Source of the DNA: Dehalococcoidia bacterium UBA1123
GTDB taxonomy: Bacteria; Chloroflexota; Dehalococcoidia; Lucifugimonadales; UBA1123
Assembly: GCA_002313895.1 (NCBI GenBank)
Contig: DCAW01000158.1
Coordinates: 2,101 to 20,278 of the forward strand
DNA: 18,178 nucleotides
Direction: 5' to 3'
How positions within the stretch are numbered: the first letter of the stretch is position 1; each line of letters opens with the position of its first letter. Shown one piece after another: positions 16,631 through 18,178 of the stretch. A program made the position numbers and the translations under genes. Below the pieces are notes generated by a model. The model was not told where the DNA came from. It worked only from the letters and a program-made list of their open reading frames with translations, and ran no database searches.

Positions 16631-16948
16631 ATCCCTTCACAGCGACATCTAGATTTTCTCCAGTGAGTGGGGCTCGCCACCACTCACTGCGGTTGTGGTA
16701 TCAGCCATGTATCACCGCTGCAGATTGGCTCGTGCGCGATGTGAGGGAACGATATCGTCTGCTTGTTCAGCCGTCAACCCTCCCACGCCGCGACTCATCA
16801 AATGAGCTTTGCATTGATCATCGTCGCAGAATCGAGACAGGTTCGAATCACATGGGTTAACGAATGAACTCTTTCAGCATCGGGCGTGTGTCGTGGTGAG
16901 TTACACTTAAGTCTCGTTAGAAAACCGAAGGCGCGGTTGAGGTGATTA
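16631..16948. other. Gene-free stretch with a perfect 10-bp hairpin
   Basis: No gene is supported. CAGTGAGTGG (16661-16670) and CCACTCACTG (16680-16689) form a perfect stem over a 9-nt loop. No T-run follows on either strand, so it is not a standard terminator. The sequence before 16949 has the ribosome binding site of the TPR gene (GAGG, 16939-16942). Confidence 0.45.
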
Positions 16949-17377
16949 TTGAACTGGCAGTTTGTGCGAATTGTGACGGCGATTCTCGTGACATCGCTCC
17001 TGGCGGCGTGTGGCGATCTGGGCGACGCTCAGGCATATCTAGATGCCGGTTCGGACCTTCAAGAACAGGGCAAACTGGACGAGTCATTGCTTCACTACGA
17101 TAAAGCGATCGGACTCGACGCTGAGCTAATTCTGGCTTATTTCAAACGAGGCGCACTATATGAAACCCGGAGAGAGTTTGAAAAGGCGCTGGCGGATTAC
17201 AACGAGACCATCAGGCTCGATCCGCAACTTGCGGAAGCCTATTTTTATCGGGCAAGGACCAAAACACTGCAAGGCCAAGACATTGAGGCGAAGCAAGACG
17301 TTGACAGGGCAGTGGAATTAGGATTAGACCGTGCAGCGTTAGAAGCGGACATCGAAAGGATCAAGTTCCGGCGCTAA
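16949..17377 (+). CDS. TPR-repeat lipoprotein, 142 aa
   Basis: A short secreted protein. Residues 1-20 are a lipoprotein signal peptide (RIVTAILVTSLLAAC) with lipobox L18-A19-A20-C21, so Cys21 should be lipidated and the mature protein membrane-tethered. Three tetratricopeptide repeats follow. The first ends with LLHYDKAIGLDAE. The second is AYFKRGALYETRREFEKALA plus DYNETIRLDPQ. The third is AYFYRARTKTLQGQDIEAKQ plus DVDRAVELG. TPRs form a superhelix that binds protein partners; no catalytic domain is present. The start is TTG 16949, supported by GAGG 6 nt upstream and by the complete signal peptide. It stands alone and the partner is unknown. Confidence 0.8.
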   Translation: MNWQFVRIVTAILVTSLLAACGDLGDAQAYLDAGSDLQEQGKLDESLLHYDKAIGLDAELILAYFKRGALYETRREFEKALADYNETIRLDPQLAEAYFYRARTKTLQGQDIEAKQDVDRAVELGLDRAALEADIERIKFRR

Positions 17378-17907
17378 CGCCAGATATTTCAAACGTGAGC
17401 CAACCCGGCTGCGGCTCATATGCCACATCTGCAACGTCACGACCGCGAGTTCGGTCGCGGGTCCGTACTCTGGAAGAAGTTGTTAAGCGTGACAGTTAGC
17501 CTGAGAAAAGTGAGCTGACTGGGATTCGAACCGAGGACACTGCCTGTTTTGGCCTGTCCCGGAGGTTCCCCGAGAGTGCCTGGCTGTGCCTAAATAAGTG
17601 GTTAGTCATATCGGTACGTCACTTCATGTACCGGGTAGCCCAGATATTTCGGGACCATTTTGTGACCAAGAATTGAGGGTTGGGGCGGTGCCGATTCGCC
17701 GACCCTTCACACCTCCCCTCCCCCTTGCCCCATAGGCTATACTGCCCCCGGAGGCAGGCTCATGCGGAGTGGTGGCTAGAACCTGATTGGCTAGGAGTCC
17801 CTTGGGGGATTAGGCACAACGACGGGGATATATTCTTACCCCGCCCACAAAGACAGCCTCATACCTGATATGAATTTGAAAATTGTAGGTAATCCAACTC
17901 AACCCTC
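17378..17907. other. Gene-free stretch with hairpins and a tRNA-like fragment
   Basis: No convincing coding frame on either strand. Stem-loops without T-runs lie at 17396-17418 (TGAGCC/GGCTCA) and 17440-17457 (CGACCG/CGGTCG). The tRNA-like fragment near 17512 is listed separately. Between 17738 and 17845 there are a -10-like TATACT, a CTGCC/GGCAG hairpin, a direct repeat TGGCTAG (17773 and 17788) and a CGGGG/CCCCG hairpin. This is weakly suggestive of a structured RNA or leader, but matches no family I know. Confidence 0.4.
17512..17538 (-). other. tRNA/tmRNA 3'-end-like fragment (possible attachment site)
   Basis: On the minus strand this reads CTCGG-TTCGAAT-CCCAG followed by TCAGCTC, which looks like a T-arm (one mismatch in the stem) and the 3' acceptor strand of a tRNA or tmRNA. 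No D-arm, anticodon arm or matching 5' acceptor strand is found upstream, and no CCA is encoded. Such 3'-end fragments are typical duplicates left at the end of elements integrated into tRNA genes. No integrase is visible in the window. Confidence 0.4.
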
Positions 17908-18178
17908 ATGTCTCACACATTTGCCGAGCTAAGCGACTTCATCCGCAATCAAATGCGAATGTATCACGTCTATCAGCCGGGCATGCCCGTGGAGTTGTTG
18001 AAGAGGGGTGGCTCAGCAATCACTCGTGATATAGCAAAGGCATTGCTGGTTGAGGACATCTCACAGACTGAGTACTACGAACGGATTACGAAAAACATGC
18101 CCGGTCGCGTTCTCACAATGAATCGAGGCATGATCGAAAAACAAAGAGATTCCGATCACCTAAAAGGGTTCGATGACC
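17908..18178 (+). CDS. Start of a putative HNH-endonuclease-type protein, 3' end cut by the window
   Basis: An open frame from ATG 17908 to the window edge (90 codons), with no stop. The protein begins MSHTFAELSDFIRNQMRM, then YHVYQPGMPVELLKRGG, an ITRDIAKALL helix and EYYERITKNMPGRVLTMNRG. This reads like a winged-helix-type N-terminal domain. I recall the pattern from a group of bacterial proteins annotated as HNH endonucleases, with the catalytic domain C-terminal; that part is not in the window, so the assignment is tentative. No clear Shine-Dalgarno sequence precedes the ATG. Its position just past the tRNA-like fragment would suit the cargo of an integrated element (inference). Confidence 0.55.
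   Translation, partial: MSHTFAELSDFIRNQMRMYHVYQPGMPVELLKRGGSAITRDIAKALLVEDISQTEYYERITKNMPGRVLTMNRGMIEKQRDSDHLKGFDD

Noticed and set aside
17803..17835. GGGGGAT...ACGACGGGGATAT as a tmRNA 5' end
   Set aside because: It lacks the conserved GGTTTCGACGGGG core. No tag-peptide frame follows, and the tRNA-like 3' end at 17512 is on the opposite strand and on the wrong side.
17680..17868. 62-aa plus-strand frame in the right intergenic region
   Set aside because: Low-complexity Pro/Arg/His-rich translation, no ribosome binding site, and it overlaps hairpins; looks like chance.
1..18178. CRISPR array or defence island
   Set aside because: No regularly spaced direct repeats and no cas-like or toxin-antitoxin genes were seen; the only nuclease candidate is the partial gene at the right edge.

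Overview
The window looks like a piece of a free-living bacterial chromosome with moderate GC content. It has abundant accessory catabolic genes and many decaying genes. The gene mix is one I associate with Chloroflexota of the SAR202 / Dehalococcoidia type: paired CaiB/BaiF CoA-transferases, monocarboxylate-type MFS carriers, a HpcH/HpaI aldolase, a cytoplasmic reductive-dehalogenase-like Fe-S protein, an archaeal-type DUF120 protein and a tiny two-CxxC zinc ribbon. That assignment is inference from gene content; there is no rRNA or marker gene here.

Layout. (1) 3-500: 3' end of a secreted TolB-like PD40 beta-propeller protein. (2) 567-3999: an NAD-type isopropylmalate/tartrate dehydrogenase on the minus strand, divergent from an MFS carrier that is followed by a HpcH/HpaI aldolase. 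This looks like a small organic-acid uptake and breakdown island, with a perfect 10-bp inverted repeat between the divergent genes. (3) About 4190-5881: the wreck of a large secreted multidomain protein (anchor-Q-like end, SdrD-B-like repeat, CHRD domain, IPTL-CTERM-like tail), with two frameshifts and two in-frame TAGs, closed by a strong intrinsic terminator. (4) 5954-8508: two translationally coupled CaiB/BaiF CoA-transferases, divergent from a 59-aa zinc ribbon that has an unusually good promoter overlapped by a palindrome. (5) 9172-12326: a second MFS carrier, a DUF120 (riboflavin-kinase-like) gene interrupted by one TAG, and an RdhA/QueG-like double [4Fe-4S] protein. (6) 12480-14559: a TetR regulator with a C-run frameshift, three matching palindromic operators (TGACTGA-N3-TCAGTCA), and the regulator's apparent target, a DHA2-type drug-efflux MFS gene. 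That target is broken three ways and fused by deletion to the C-terminal half of a DedA/VTT membrane protein. (7) 14849-17377: a sodium/calcium exchanger-family antiporter, a decayed class III adenylate cyclase remnant and a TPR lipoprotein. (8) 17378-18178: a tRNA-3'-end-like fragment that could be an attachment site, then the start of a gene resembling the N-terminus of a group of HNH-nuclease-annotated proteins, running off the window.

The most informative signals are the TetR regulon with three operators whose target has been destroyed, the interrupted DUF120 gene that ordinary ORF calling splits in two, and the concentration of broken genes (six loci) among intact ones. TAG is a real terminator here: it ends the intact second MFS gene. 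So the in-frame TAGs are best read as inactivating mutations or sequence errors, not recoding. I found no complete novel defence or CRISPR system, no complete mobile element and no intact RNA gene.
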